Part shown: positions 48,731 through 60,920 of the stretch, piece after piece | Layout: the number at the start of each line of letters is the position of its first letter | Numbering within the stretch: position 1 is the first letter of the stretch | Assembly (NCBI GenBank): GCA_026874595.1 | Contig: CM049306.1 | Location: 87,559,142-87,623,141, forward strand | DNA: 64,000 bases | Origin: Sipunculus nudus | Lineage: Eukaryota; Annelida; Sipuncula; Golfingiida; Sipunculidae | Reading direction: 5' to 3' | Notes under the pieces: model-generated | The model's input: the letters and a program-made list of their open reading frames with translations, nothing else | Databases searched by the model: none | Told to the model about the DNA's origin: nothing | Position numbers and translations under genes: made by a program

Positions 48731-48760
48731 CCTCATTCGTTCTTTCCCAGTCTTAGCCAT
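48731..48760 (-). CDS. Possible first coding exon, MAKTGKERMR
   Basis: The - strand has CACCATGG start context, ten codons (MAKTGKERMR) and then a weak donor (gtatat). MxKTxxERMRxYR openings occur in predicted invertebrate DNA-binding or transposon-derived proteins. I recall this loosely, and the expected continuation (YRERLK-like) was not found on this strand downstream. This could be chance. Confidence 0.2.
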
Positions 48761-48819
48761 GGTGATTAGTCTGTAAACCCAATGAATTTAAGTTATAAGC
48801 TCATAAACAACCTAGAGGT

Positions 48820-48893
48820 GCGGACCGGACCGGTTGGACCGATAACACAAAATACCGGACCGCTTTTTCCTGGACCGGACCGGTTGGACCGCC
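48820..48893. repeat. GGACCGGACCGGTTGGACCG duplicated block
   Basis: The 20-mer occurs at about 48824 and 48874 with a GGACCG scrap between. TAGAGGTGCGGACC at its left edge looks like a hAT-type end, but no matching right end was found. Confidence 0.5.
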
Positions 48894-49267
48894 CTACCTA
48901 ATGTTTAAAGGTTAAAGTTAAACAGATTAGTTTAAGGATTTAGTTTCACCAACAAATCGTGTTATGAACAAGGGGTAATAAACCATCTCAGAAAGACTCA
49001 TTGGCTACATAAAATGTATTTAAAGCAATGCCAGCTGCATTAGTACCATTATATACGTGCACATGTATTATTTTATATATTTTTCCTCTTGAGTAACAAT
49101 TAAAGGTCATTTTTTTGTTATTAACTTATGATTGAAGTGACAGGTTCAGCATTAGATCATTGTCCCTGCTGTGTTGCACAATGCTGATACTTTTGTTCAG
49201 TATAATAAGACCAATTTCTATATGATAAATACATTAAATATATTCTTTATATTAAATTATTAACAAA

Positions 49268-49507
49268 GGATTAATAAGTTTTCTGTATCAAATCGCACAT
49301 AAACCATTACATAACGTATCATCTGATGTCAATCCGCATCCCTGCCCACCATAATCTTTGAATCAGCTCGCCCAACCCTGCAACTTAGATTAATAAATTT
49401 TCAATATCAAATCGCACTTGAACCGCTACAAAACTAATCAGCTTATGTCAGCCAGCATCTATCCCCGCCATGCAAATTCTTTAAATCAGCTCGCTCCACC
49501 CTGCACA
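49268..49507 (+). repeat. Two-unit, about 120-bp direct repeat
   Basis: Both halves share GATTAATAA, ATCAAATCGCAC, CAGCTCGC and CACCCTGCA-like words in the same order, with about one change in five bases. Confidence 0.65.
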
Positions 49508-49736
49508 TTTGGCTTATATTCTAATCACTATGCCAACACAGTACCACAAAATATATATCACTGTAAAATTATTAACAAAGATTGTAATTCTAAATTTGTC
49601 ATTAAAAATCAAACCCAGATCCTGCGATTGAAGTATAGATTATAATATTACATTTATAGCACGTTTTGCTGTATATGATATTCGGTTTTGTTAAATAATT
49701 GAAAAAATATATGTTAAAAAAAATATGTAGAACAAA

Positions 49737-50115
49737 AAACGTCACTCCTGAAATACTGGCAAGGATGTACACAACACAAAAATGATTGTAGGTGGCACCA
49801 CCAATTTTGTGTATGAGGAAGCCATCGAAGATGTATGGACATGCAAATTTAAGGCACTTCAAACCACTCTAGAGCTATATGCACAGATGCATGAAACCCA
49901 AAAATAATTGTAGGTGACACCACAAGACTTGTATACGACAAAGCTGTCCGAGATGTACAGATATGCAAAATTTCAAACTGATATATCAAATCCCTCCTGA
50001 GAAATAAGTAGGGACATTCACTATGGAAAAATCATTGTAGGTATAGCGACACCAGTCTTGTGTATGAGAAAGCCATGAAAGATGAATGGACATGCTAAAA
50101 TTTCAGGCCGATATA
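49737..50115 (+). repeat. Three diverged units related to the family III array
   Basis: Each unit of about 125 bp has TTGTAGGTGGCACCACC or a decayed form (near 49789, 49911, 50037), then TTGTGTATGA, GAAGCCAT, GATGTA and GGACATGCAAA. The same order occurs at 59290-60900. Confidence 0.7.
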
Positions 50116-51241
50116 TCAAACGTCTCTTGAGTTGGGTCCACTGAGCCAGTTGCCCCCTAAGTCAATGGTCGCTAAGTGCCTGGTGTAGCTACTGCCCTGA
50201 GTGAACTCTTGACCTGTACATGGCTGCACTGACTGAACTCTTGACCTTTTGCCTAATCTTATACAGTTGGCGGTCTGTCCAAGCTATAAATAGACAGAGA
50301 CTGTAACTTAGCCTATTTACCAGAAACAGTACTAGGCAGTCTGCCTAGCTATTTATGGATACGGACAAATTCTTGGCCTGTTGCCAAATCTGTTTACAAA
50401 TACTTGGCTACACTCTAAAAACGAATTGGTTGAAACAGCTACCAATTTAATTGGTTGAAGCAGATATTGCTTAAAATCAACCGAATATTGTTTGAGTAGA
50501 GCCCAGAATATTGGTTGACACCGACCGCGGCCAATTGGTTGCCCGCATAACTGATAATCTGATGCAAAGTAGGGGAAATCCGTGTAATTTGGACCCCTTA
50601 AAGAAAATCTTCGAAAATTTTAAATATATAAAATCATGTTTATTGAGGAAGCTGGTACAAGAACACTTTACTGTGAAAGTAGACTTGCAAAATTAATATT
50701 ACCGACTTTAAAGTCAGTGACAAAAATAATTAATTCTGGTCCATATTACACACTCTGAATGTAATATGGACCACATAAAAGTGTAATTCGGACCATTACC
50801 TCAACAGATTATAATAAAGTTAATATCCACTTCAACAGCAGAAATATTATTTTGTACTCCTAAGTGACCAATAATGAAGAAAAACGTATATCTAAGCATA
50901 AAAGTCAAACATGTTTTCCAATTTATCATGAAAGAAAAAGAGTTATAAAAAACATATCGTCGATAATATTCACTGTAAATACAGCTTGCATGGAGGCAAA
51001 AATTAAACGAGACAGAACATAATACTGCATTTACAATAAAACTTTTTAACTGAAGTTAAAATCCACTTCAAAAACGGAAATGTTATTTTAACACATTTAT
51101 TTGACCTATATATGCACGAAGAAGAACATGCACTTAACATATAAGCCAAACATGTTTTCTTATTTATTCCTCAATGTGTGTGCAATTAGTATACTCTCCT
51201 GTACAGGACTGTGATAGACTATACCTCTCCCCATATCAACC

Positions 51242-51243
<2 letters not shown>

Positions 51244-51299
<56 letters not shown>
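51244..51299. repeat. (TA)n microsatellite
   Basis: An alternating TA tract inside the 50570-53131 element, directly before TTGTTACGGAACC. Confidence 0.95.
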
Positions 51300-51303
<4 letters not shown>

Positions 51304-52154
51304 ACGGAACCTAATAACAACAGATCACGTAGTCGTGACGAGCATAAATTTTGTTACGGAGATAAATAAAAAATCAGATTCTGTAACACTAGGCAGAGTG
51401 AAATGTCTAGGGGAATGAATAAAGAAGTCAGTGGTTTTTGTTAACAAATAATTATAATTTATTCTTAAAACAATCCTAACATAACAATACACTAGATCAA
51501 TACAATTACATGGTAAAACAACAGTTTAACAGTAAATCAATACAATTACACAGTATAATAAATAAATTGTACAGTACCAGAGTGTCCGGATCCAAGGCTT
51601 TTCTGGATACCACCACTGTCACAGCTCAACAAGTCTTTTAAAACATATAATCCAGATAAACAGTTCAGGTAGATCTTCTCAGAGAATAATAGTCCAATTC
51701 AATCCCGAAATCAATCTGTTGTAATCCAAAAGTGAAGTTCTGGTAACAGTCCCAAAGGCAAACTGAAGACTGAATAAAATCTGTTACAAAGTTCGAAGAA
51801 TATCTATCATTGCTGCAGTTATCGGAAAGGTCGACAAACTGACTCACACTCTTCCGTCTCCGCTGGAATATTTCTGTCTCCCCTCGGCTCTAAACATAGT
51901 CCTCATTTATAACGTTTTCACGCAAAGCCCAGAGACTTCTATTTCACGAACAATCCAAAGAACACATCAATACATATAAACACAAGCGCCCAAAGAACAG
52001 ACCTGAACATTCCAGACTAAAACAAAGAATCCTGTGTTTCTACACCTCAGAGTTCAACCAGTACGGATTACACCGAGTGCTGTGTCTCTACACGCCATAG
52101 CAACGCCCTACGCCTGCGCTAGAATGTCCACAGCGCACAATAAAAGAGACACCT

Positions 52155-52157
<3 letters not shown>
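51300..52157. other. Unclassified insert between two microsatellites
   Basis: It begins TGTTACGGAACC, a start shared by many Gypsy-type LTRs, but I could not find a matching end. GTTACGG recurs at 51354. It may be a nested retroelement piece. Confidence 0.3.

Positions 52158-52238
<81 letters not shown>
52158..52238. repeat. (AAT)n(TA)n compound microsatellite
   Basis: Nine to ten AAT units run directly into a TA tract of about 50 bp. Confidence 0.95.
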
Positions 52239-52241
<3 letters not shown>

Positions 52242-53244
52242 GTCGGTTGCCTTTTGCTTTTGCCCGCGTAGTCATGTCGAGTCTAGCCCTTTAAATGTGC
52301 CTTTGTTTGTGTAAAGGTATGTTTCCATGTGCGCGTATATGCGTACGAGCGTACATATTCGCGTGAAACAATAGGTGTGTTTCCATGTGCCCGTATATGC
52401 TTATATGCGTGAACTGGCAGACATAGGCCTATATATTTGTACAATGGATCAAGCAGGCCTTCCCCAATATGATGCTGAAGATACGTCATTATACCCCGAA
52501 TCCTGTGGCGATTTTCACGCATACACGCTGACGGATACATTGAAACACCCTCGTTACAAAATCATATGAGTGATTTTTAAAGCATATGCGCATATACGTT
52601 CACATGAAACACCCGGCCCTTAAGTCAATTGCAATGTAATCTAGGAGAAGGAAGTAAATCGAATGATACTTTCCTTTGATGTGTAAAATGAACCACCTGT
52701 ATGTAATTTGGACCACCGGTCCAAATTACACTATAGGGCCTGGTTCATATTACACACAATAAATCGATATGCAGATTTTGACCCTGACCTTATTTACATA
52801 TTGTTAGCCAAAATCAAAATGGCCAGTTCTAGACCCATGTTATAAAGCTGTGTACATGTAATGTTGGGACATGATGGGATCTTCATTGAATAACAGGCAG
52901 AATACTTTGAAATTTATATGCATGGAAAATAAGAACAAACTATGAAATTAACATCTTCAAGTTGAATATTCGCCAAAACTTGGACCTAGCTTTCCTGCAC
53001 CGTCATTGGATGCTTCAAAATGGTCGATGCTACAGTGACGAACTTGCCTCGTTCTGGTACTATTTTTCCAAATATGGAAATTTTGGGTGTTTCAAATTAC
53101 ACGGTGGTCCAAATTTCACGGATTTCCCCTAACATTTAGATTTGTTTCTGACACGGGAGTACTTGCGCGATCGCCTTTCCTCATTGGACGATGCATAGGA
53201 GCTGCGTGTTTGTGCACGGGTTTTGTAGCGTCTTCAAGTTCAAC

Positions 53245-53324
53245 ATGGACGAATTTGTGAAGAAGATGCTTGAAGTTGAACCAGGAGCAAGGGACCTGGG
53301 TGTTCTTCACAGGTCATTTAAAGG
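53245..53324 (+). CDS. Possible first coding exon, MDEFVKKMLEVEPGARDLGV
   Basis: An ATG after TTCAACATGG, then 26 codons (MDEFVKKMLEVEPGARDLGV LHRSFK) and a good donor, AAAGG|gtaagg. The upstream 90 bp is GC-richer than its surroundings. It lies just outside the right end of the TA-flanked transposon. No continuing exon was found in the transposon-rich sequence to the right, so this may be an orphan or chance exon. Confidence 0.3.
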
Positions 53325-53944
53325 GTAAGGCTTATTTTTCTGGTTAGATTTCACTGACTTTAGTATTTAATTTGGCTGTAAAGTATTTTTAGAACTGACC
53401 TTAACCAGTGTATTTAGTTTCAAACCGACACGCTATACATTGCCGTCATGATCGATTGATGATGTAAAAACATTAGATCACTTCATTAGAATCCAATAAC
53501 ATCTGGCATATTCGAAGTCATCCGATTCTAAAAATGTACATATTACAGAGAGAAAATGTTCTTTTATTTTTTTTAACCTTGTTTAATTTTTCTTATGAAT
53601 ATGGAGCAGTGTTTTGGAGTAAATAATAATTAATGGCTGACTGTCATGCCACAGGAAGCACGATACGAAGGGAAACCATGCATGCTGTCACAGAGTGCGC
53701 ATGCGCAGACTAAATTTATTTGTTTGACAGAGGATGTTAGAAGATACATAGGCGTAGCCCGAGGGAACATCATTTCTTTGAATATATATATATATATTGG
53801 TATTGACAAGACAAAAATCCCTAGGCTATAGGAAATCATTACAGAAGGACACCAACCTTGGGCCAAGTTCGGGCTTGGCCCATACAAAATGTTTAAGAAA
53901 AAATATAGAGATTTCAGGTAATTTTACAATATTAAAATTTAGGA

Positions 53945-53948
<4 letters not shown>

Positions 53949-53993
<45 letters not shown>
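53949..53993. repeat. (TA)n microsatellite
   Basis: An alternating TA tract. A (TG)n(G)n tract follows at about 54052-54080. Confidence 0.95.
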
Positions 53994-53996
<3 letters not shown>

Positions 53997-54315
53997 GCAT
54001 ATGGGCAAAACTATTTTATTGCACCCAGCCCCCCAACCCAACTTTCAATATGTGTGTGTGTGTGTGGGGGGGGGGGGGGGCTTCGGTACCAATGCCTTTT
54101 TAATATTTTAATATTTCATATGCCCCTTCCAATGAATATTTAAATATGTAATATGAATTATGGAATAGAAATTAAATACAAATAAAAAGAAATATTAAAA
54201 ACATGTTTGTGTGACGTCACAGGAATATAAAACAAAGATATTCCTTTATAAAATAACATTAAAACAGTAACACCTTCGAAAGATATTTTTTTATGAATAT
54301 ATATATTTATATATA

Positions 54316-55116
54316 CAGTAGAGCGCCGTTTTTCCGAAAGCGTTGGGGGACAAGCTTTTTGTTCGTAAAAACGAACATTCGGAAATGGGGACAAGGGTCT
54401 AGGGGCAAGTAATAGTATCACAGTTAATGATCATCTTAATGCCATTTAACACGGTGTTTCTTTTCGATATTTGTAATTGACGACCTGGACGTACAAAAAA
54501 TACTGGATTATTGCTGAGCATAATTGTTAAAGATTAGTCTAACCTGCCTTAAGGATACGTGCGTGCTCTTTTTTCATCAAATTCACTGGAGGGAAAGGTC
54601 AAATGACATCGCCAAGGAACACGGTGTTTCTTATCGATCTACGTACTTGAAACCGGGACATTTAGAAGCTGCTCGAGTATTAGCGTTTAATGAATTATAC
54701 CTCACCAATGCTGATGCGAGTAAACTGCTCAGATATTTGGCATGACATCCTGTCCCAAGCCGACGAACTATGCTTGCTTGAGTAAAAACGAGATGTGGTT
54801 GATAACACACAAGTGCTCTTGGATAAACTGCTCAGTCGCATGCTAGGGGTACAGGGGGCTGAGCGTAGCGGGGCTAGCGGTAGTTTTCACACCTTTGCCC
54901 CGGCGACAACATCGGCCCAGAACTAATTAATTAGGGTCACCACTGGGCTTAACACATTACCCGCAGGCCTTGTGACTCGTAATTACAATACTCACTTAGG
55001 TTTTTACATACTTGAAATATATTTCGGAAATATGAATAAATTTTCGGTTCCCCATTTTAATTTTCGGAAAAACGAATTTTCGAAAATTCGGCATTCGGAA
55101 ATGCGGCGCTCTACTG
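54316..55116. mobile_element. pogo/Tigger-like non-autonomous transposon, TA-flanked
   Basis: The left end is (TA)CAGTAGAGCGCCG then TTTTTCCGAA. The right end, reverse-complemented, is (TA)CAGTAGAGCGCCG then CATTTCCGAA. CAGTAGAG with a TA target is typical of pogo/Tigger elements. The interior carries further TTCGGAAA words near both ends. One ORF contains SNDIAKEHGVSYRS, faintly reminiscent of a helix-turn-helix, but no transposase catalytic domain is present. Confidence 0.85.
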
Positions 55117-55987
55117 TATATGCTTTATAAATATATACTTAATAAGTACATATATATATGAGTAATATATATACTTATATATGTCTTATAATGTATATGT
55201 AATATTGATAATATATATTATAATATATATATATATATATTTATATGTGTATGTGTGTTTATATATGTTCATATAAATATTATCATATATATTGTCTTTT
55301 CACAGGCTTTTTTATTAATCGTTGGTGTGGTCCAATTAAAGTTTCATCATTTTACACAATATGTTCATTTCTTTTGGGTCACCCTGTGTTCTGTGTGCAC
55401 GGAAACCCAGGCCTCTTGGAATAAATGGGTCAAGGCCAAGAAGTCATGTGTCGGATAAAACCCAAATCATGTCTTTTTCAGTGCAAATGTAAACCTGACT
55501 CAAACGACTTACAAGAATAATGATTTATTTACCTAGAGCATGATCAAGGTAAGAGGAGGCAGGTTTTGCCTTCATTTTATTGGAGACTCAACAGGATTTA
55601 ATCCAATTCCAGTGAGAATACCAACTTGTCAGCTTCTCGGTGCCATACCATGTATTCCTTTCATACTTTATCGGTGGAACTTGAACATCATTGCAGACCT
55701 GTTAAATAGTTACATGGGCTAACACACCTTTGGTGCAGAGAATACCAAGTGCGAGCGTGCATGTTTGGTCTGAGAGAGCATGTCACGCATTACTGAGCAG
55801 GGGCTGAAGTGCTGGACATGCATGCACTGTCATGTTTTTTCATAAATGATCAAACATAGTTAGGACAATTCAAATAAGGAAACTTACAACTGTATTAAGT
55901 AAATATATGTGTATTAAATATATATATGTGTGTGTACATGTGTATTATATATATATATTATGTATATATATATTATATATATATTAT

Positions 55988-56047
<60 letters not shown>

Positions 56048-56560
56048 CACTTAATTTACAAATTGGTGCAATATTACATGAAGCCAAGTTGTTTTCCATG
56101 TGTGCACAATGTGTTAAAAAATGAAGGTTCCCCTTCTTCTATTAAACAATACAAAATTGTTTTCCCCTTTAAAGAGAAAAGGTCCCAGTTCTTAAAAACA
56201 GAATAACTCTTGGTAGTATTAAAACAACATTTCACTGGTAAAGTGGAAACTATTATTTTAGTAGAAGTAGTTTTAATAAGTAGTAATTGTAGTAGCAGTT
56301 TCATAATAAGTGATTATTGGTGATAATAGTAGTAGGTATATATATAGGTATCTATATTAAAGCAATCTGTAAATTTGCAAAATATACACCAGTGCTTTTA
56401 TAAATATAAAATAGAATTCGACTTTTTTCATAATCTTTTCACATATATTTTTTATTATGACTAGTTTTCCTGCAAAAAAAAATATGCAAATTGAACCCGC
56501 TCTTCCTGGGGCCTGCTTTATACAGATATATATATAGTTTTTCTGAGTACCGGTAATTTT
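55117..56560. other. Intergenic, microsatellite-rich
   Basis: TA-rich tracts lie at about 55140-55260 and 55910-56042. No supported gene was found. Confidence 0.5.
55994..56042. repeat. (TA)n microsatellite
   Basis: An alternating TA tract. Confidence 0.95.
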
Positions 56561-56569
56561 ATGTTACAG

Positions 56570-56708
56570 ATCCAGACACTGCATTTATCAAGCATGAGAC
56601 CAAGTGGCTCCTCATTAATATCAGGAACTGAGAGAGAGGATGCACGAGTACATGGCAGAGACAAGGGTGCCGAGGTTAGCCTGGACTTGTCGAGAAGAAG
56701 GCCCATGT
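56570..56708. other. GC-richer segment of possible exon or repeat origin, cut by LINE insertion
   Basis: It is preceded by ttatgttacag. One frame reads IQTLHLSSMRPSGSSLISGT, EREDARVHGRDKGAEVSLDL, SRRRPM without stops until the LINE tail. Another reads DPDTAFIKHETKWLLINIRN and then a stop. The minus frame is also open. Composition differs from its surroundings. I do not recognise it with confidence. Confidence 0.3.
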
Positions 56709-57180
56709 TTTTTTTTTTTTTTTTTTTTATTAACAAATACAAATGAAAACATGCAAAATACATAGAATACACAATTACATACAAAAGAAAACACACACTA
56801 CATAAATATACACAATCACATAATAAATACATATATAGTGCCTTTATATAATTTTTACTTCATTTTACATTTGGTTCTTACAAAAAGGGTGTCCTATTTA
56901 TTGTTTTATATATAATAGATATATAGCTAGGGAATTCTCAACTAATTATATTTTGACAATTTTTCCATTTTCTTCCATGAATATGTAATTTACCATTACT
57001 TTTTGCTGCTTTTTCTTCAATATAAATTATATCTTTAAGAAATCATTTAAAATTTCTAAAGGAAGGTTTTTTTCTCCTCACACCGAGTAATGTATATATA
57101 TATCACTTTGCGATTAGTAAAATGGCATTCAGCGTTATATCTTCATAAGTGCCTAAAATAACATTTTTATATTCAAGTGC

Positions 57181-57366
57181 CTAAAATTTTAATATTCTTT
57201 CCTTTATAAGTGAGTCAGATATATCTGACCATAACTTCTTTACAAAAATACATTTCCATATGATATGTTCAAGTGTTTCCTCCTCATCTTTACAAAATGT
57301 ACAATGTTTATCTTCTTTAATACCAATTCTATACAAAAATGGATTCAGAGTCAAGCATCTATGCAT
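57181..57366 (-). pseudogene. LINE ORF2 zf-RVT-like finger
   Basis: MHRCLTLNPFLYRIGIKEDK then HCTFCKDEEETLEHIIWKC. C-x2-C...H-x3-C is the zinc-binding motif found at the C-terminus of many LINE ORF2 proteins. It is in a separate frame from the preceding piece. Confidence 0.82.
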
Positions 57367-57486
57367 TAAACAAAATTGAAAATATCTTAATTTTGTCGAG
57401 TTTGAATTTTTATAAATATTTTTAAAACCTCTAAAAATCAGCTCTTCTTCTATAGCAAGTTCTTCTTTCCAGGTTGAACTTATTTT

Positions 57487-57996
57487 TTACGGTTTCATAT
57501 ATTTCATATTAATTAAATAGTTGTATACAAATCTCGATGGCTTCTTCTGATTTCTTAATATCTCAATTTTGGGTTTAGGGGAATCTTGAGTTTCTAACTG
57601 TTTTAAGTAGCCTTTCCAGTCTTTTGGAATGGCATCTAATAAGCTAACATAATGCAAAAAATTACATTTCCCATGAAATTTATTTTCCAATTCTTTATGC
57701 GTTAAAAGTCTGAACCCTTTTACATCCTTTCTTATTATATCTCTGATATAATTGCATTTTAATATTTTGATATCTTTATATACAAAAAAATTTCCGTCAA
57801 TTTTTATGTGAGAGTTAAACCATATATTTTGGAGTAATACATTATATTTGTTGATCTCATCATAATTAAAATTAGACCATGCTTTTACAACATCAATCCA
57901 AAAATTGGATTTAAATTTAAAAACATTGATCACATCTTTTGTCTTAAGGTTGCAATCAAGCATGAAATCTGCTTTTAGGGCATTAGTAAAAAGCAC
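57487..57996 (-). pseudogene. LINE ORF2 C-terminal linker
   Basis: It contains KFKSNFWIDVVKAWSNFNYD and NIWFNSHIKIDG, a region often seen after the RT in L1-type ORF2 proteins of invertebrates. It is one frame off from the RT half. Confidence 0.75.
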
Positions 57997-58970
57997 ATGT
58001 AATTTTGTACCTACTTTTAATCCAGGAGACTTTTAAAGCTTGTTCTAGTGTATCTATATCTATTACATCAAGTCCCCCATTTTCTTTTGACCCGATAAGT
58101 GTCATCCATTTGACTCTCTTTCTTCCCTTTGACCACACAAATTCCCGCATCAATTTTGTTACTGCATTTTTAATTCGAGAATTAGGGGTTGGGAGAACAC
58201 ATAGAAGATATATTAATTTCGATAGAACCTGTGACTTCAAAAAAGTTGTTTTTCCATATGGGGTAAGTAATCGTTTTGACCACGATTTCAAAGATTCTCT
58301 CACTTCCTCTATCCTTGTATTATAATTAATTTCTATAATATCGTGTATATTTTGTGATATCTTTACACCTAACACTGTTAAAGGTCCTTCTGTAATTTGA
58401 ATACCGATATTTCCGAGTTTATCTAAATTGTTAAAATGGTGATTAAGCGGCATAATTTGGCTTTTTTCAATATTCACCTTTAAACCTGATATTTGCTCAA
58501 AATTCTTCAATATTTGTAATATAAATTTAACACTTTCTATATTTTTAAATGTAAAACTAGTATCATCAGCATATTGCGATATAATAAAATTATGATCACC
58601 TATCTCAATACCCTTGATCTTCTTTTGATTTCTAATGTAATTTGCTAATATTTCCGCACTGATTATAAATAAATAAGGTGATAAAGGACAACCTTGCCTC
58701 ACTCCTCTGTAGATGTTAAAGAATGATGATAACCAACCATTATTAATGATAGAACTAGAAATATTTTTATAAATGGTTTTAATCCATTTAATTATCTGAT
58801 CACCAAAATTGAAATATTCTAAAGCTTGAATGATAAATTCCCATTCTAAGCTGTCAAAAGCTTTTTCATAGTCAATTACTAAAAGGTATGCTTCTTCTCT
58901 TTTATATTTGAAATAATCCATAATTGACAGTATTCGAACAATATTTTCTCCGATAGATCTATTTTTTTAA
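57983..58970 (-). pseudogene. LINE ORF2 reverse transcriptase, catalytic half
   Basis: After the insertion the frame continues RSIGENIVRILSI, then YEKAFDSLEW (first catalytic Asp region), GVRQGCPLSPYLF, SQYADDTSF (YADD catalytic pair) and VLGVKIS. It ends after WIKSRYK with a shift. The catalytic residues are intact. The gene is broken by the insertion and by frameshifts. Confidence 0.92.
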
Positions 58971-59259
58971 CAAGGCCTACAAGCCTAATGCGAACCTGTG
59001 CAAAGTTTAGGAGTATGAATGGAGGTTTATTTTTAAAATTTAATTTTGATCCTCCTAAGTCATGCATATCTACCTTAGTCATTATGATTTCAGCAAAATG
59101 GACGTTTCTGACCTGCAAGTTTCGGACTAGGACATTTTAAAACCAGAATATGGGTAGTCGACAAGCCACTATGTGTATCTGCAGAAATCAGAGTGGGACG
59201 GGTGAAGTGAGGCATGGATTAAGTGGCAAGGGGAATAGAGCGTGGTGTGTTGCATATTA

Positions 59260-60920
59260 GCATGGATGTCTGCAGCTTAAACGTGAATGTAGGTGGTGCC
59301 ACCTGTCATAAAATCGAGAAAATTGTCCAGGATGTATAAACCTGCAAAATTTCAGGTGGATAAGTCAAACCACTGCCGAGATATGAGTGATTTTATCCCA
59401 AAGCAGATCAACAGATGGATGCTGTGCATAAGTGGTTGCAGGTGGCGCCACCAGTTTTGCCTGTGATGAAGAGCTATGTGAGATCTATACACATGCAAAA
59501 TTTTGGCCTAATCGGTCAAACGGTTCCTGAGATATGAGCTTGGATGTCTGCAGAGTAAATGTGAATGTAGGTGGCGACACCTGTCATAAAATTAAGAAAG
59601 CTGTCAATGATGTAAAATACCTGCAAAATTTCAGGTGGATAAGTCAAACCACTGCTGAGATATGAGTGATTTTAACCTAAGGCAGATGAACAGATGGATG
59701 CTGTGCATAAATGGTTGCAGGTGGCACCACCAGTTTTGCCTGTGATGAAGAGCTATGTGAGATCTATACACATGCAAAATTTTGGCCTAATCGGTCAAAC
59801 GGTTCCTGAGATATGAGCTTGGATGTCTGCAGAGTAAACGTGAATGTAGGTGGCGCCACCTGTCATAAATCGAGAACGCTGTCCAGGATGTATAATCCTG
59901 CAAAATTTCAGGTGGATAAGTCAAACCACTGCTGAGATATGAGTGATATTATCCAAAGGCAGATGAACAGATGGATGCTGTGCATAAGAGGTTGCAGGTG
60001 GCGCCACCAGTTTTGCCTATGATGAAAAGCTATGTGAGATCTATACACAAGCAAAATTTTGGCCTAATCGGTCAAACGATTCCCGAGATATGAGCTTGGA
60101 TGTCTGCAGAGTAAACATGAATGTAGGTGGCGCCACCTGTCATAAAATTGAGAAAGCTGTCAAGGATGTAAAATACCTGCACAATTTCAAGTGGAAAAAT
60201 CAAACCACTGCTGAGATGAGTGATTTTATACAAAGGCAGATGAACAGATGGACGCTGTGCATAAATGGTTGCAGGTGGCACCACAAGTTTTGCCTATGAT
60301 GAAGAGTTATGTGAGATCTATACACAGGCAAAATTTTGGCCTAATCGGTCAAACGGTTCCCAAGATATGAGCTTGGATGTCTGCAGAGTAAATGTGAATG
60401 TAGGTGGCGACACCTGTCATAAAATCGAGAAGCCTGTCCAGGATGTATAAAACTGCAAAATTTCAGGTGGATAAGTCAAACCACTGCTGAGATATGAGTG
60501 ATTTTATCCAAAAGCAGATGAACAGATGGACGCTGTGCATAAGGGGTTGCAGGTGGCACCACCAGTTTTGCCTATGATAAAGAGCTATGTAAGATTTATA
60601 CACATGCAAAATTTTGGCCCAATCGGTCAAACGGTTCCCGAGATATGAGCTTGGATGTCTACAGAGTAAATGTGAATGTAGGTGGGGCCACCTGTCATAA
60701 AATCGAGAAGCCTGTCCAGGATGTATAAACCTGCAAAATTTCAGGTGGATAAGTCAAACCAATGCTGAGATATGAGTAATATTATCCCAAGGCAGATGAA
60801 CAGATGGACGCTGTGCAAAATTGGTTGAAGGTGGTGCCACCATTTTTAGTGTATGTTATAAAGCTATCAAAGGGCTACATTTGTGAAAATTTTTAGCCTG
60901 ATCGGTCAAACGGTTCCCGA
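59260..60920 (+). repeat. Tandem array of 278-bp dimeric units, six copies
   Basis: Palindromic cores (GGTGGCGCCACC and one- or two-base variants) are at 59292, 59441, 59570, 59720, 59849, 59998, 60126, 60274, 60403, 60552, 60681 and 60830. Spacing alternates about 149 and 129 bp. Odd cores follow GTGAATGTA and even cores follow GGTTGCA, so the true period is 277-279 bp. Confidence 0.93.

Larger units (their letters stand above)
50570..53131. mobile_element. 2.56 kb TA-flanked DNA transposon, non-autonomous
   Basis: The terminal inverted repeat (TA)GGGGAAATCCGTGTAATTTG then GACC (50570-50595) is inverted at 53106-53131 with one mismatch. Variants of GTAATTTGGACC recur inside near both ends (about 50745, 50785, 52705-52730), including a perfect small palindrome at about 52710. 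The middle holds the LTR-like or unclassified segment and TA/AAT microsatellites. No transposase was seen. Confidence 0.8.

Noticed and set aside
54524-54745. Transposase gene inside the pogo-like element
   Set aside because: Only 73 residues, no catalytic acidic motif and only a weak helix-turn-helix resemblance. Recorded as a remnant question instead.
60090-60450. ORFs with VGGATCHKIEK in the tandem array
   Set aside because: The frame follows the 278-bp period, which is not a multiple of three, so it cannot stay open. No protein similarity is evident.
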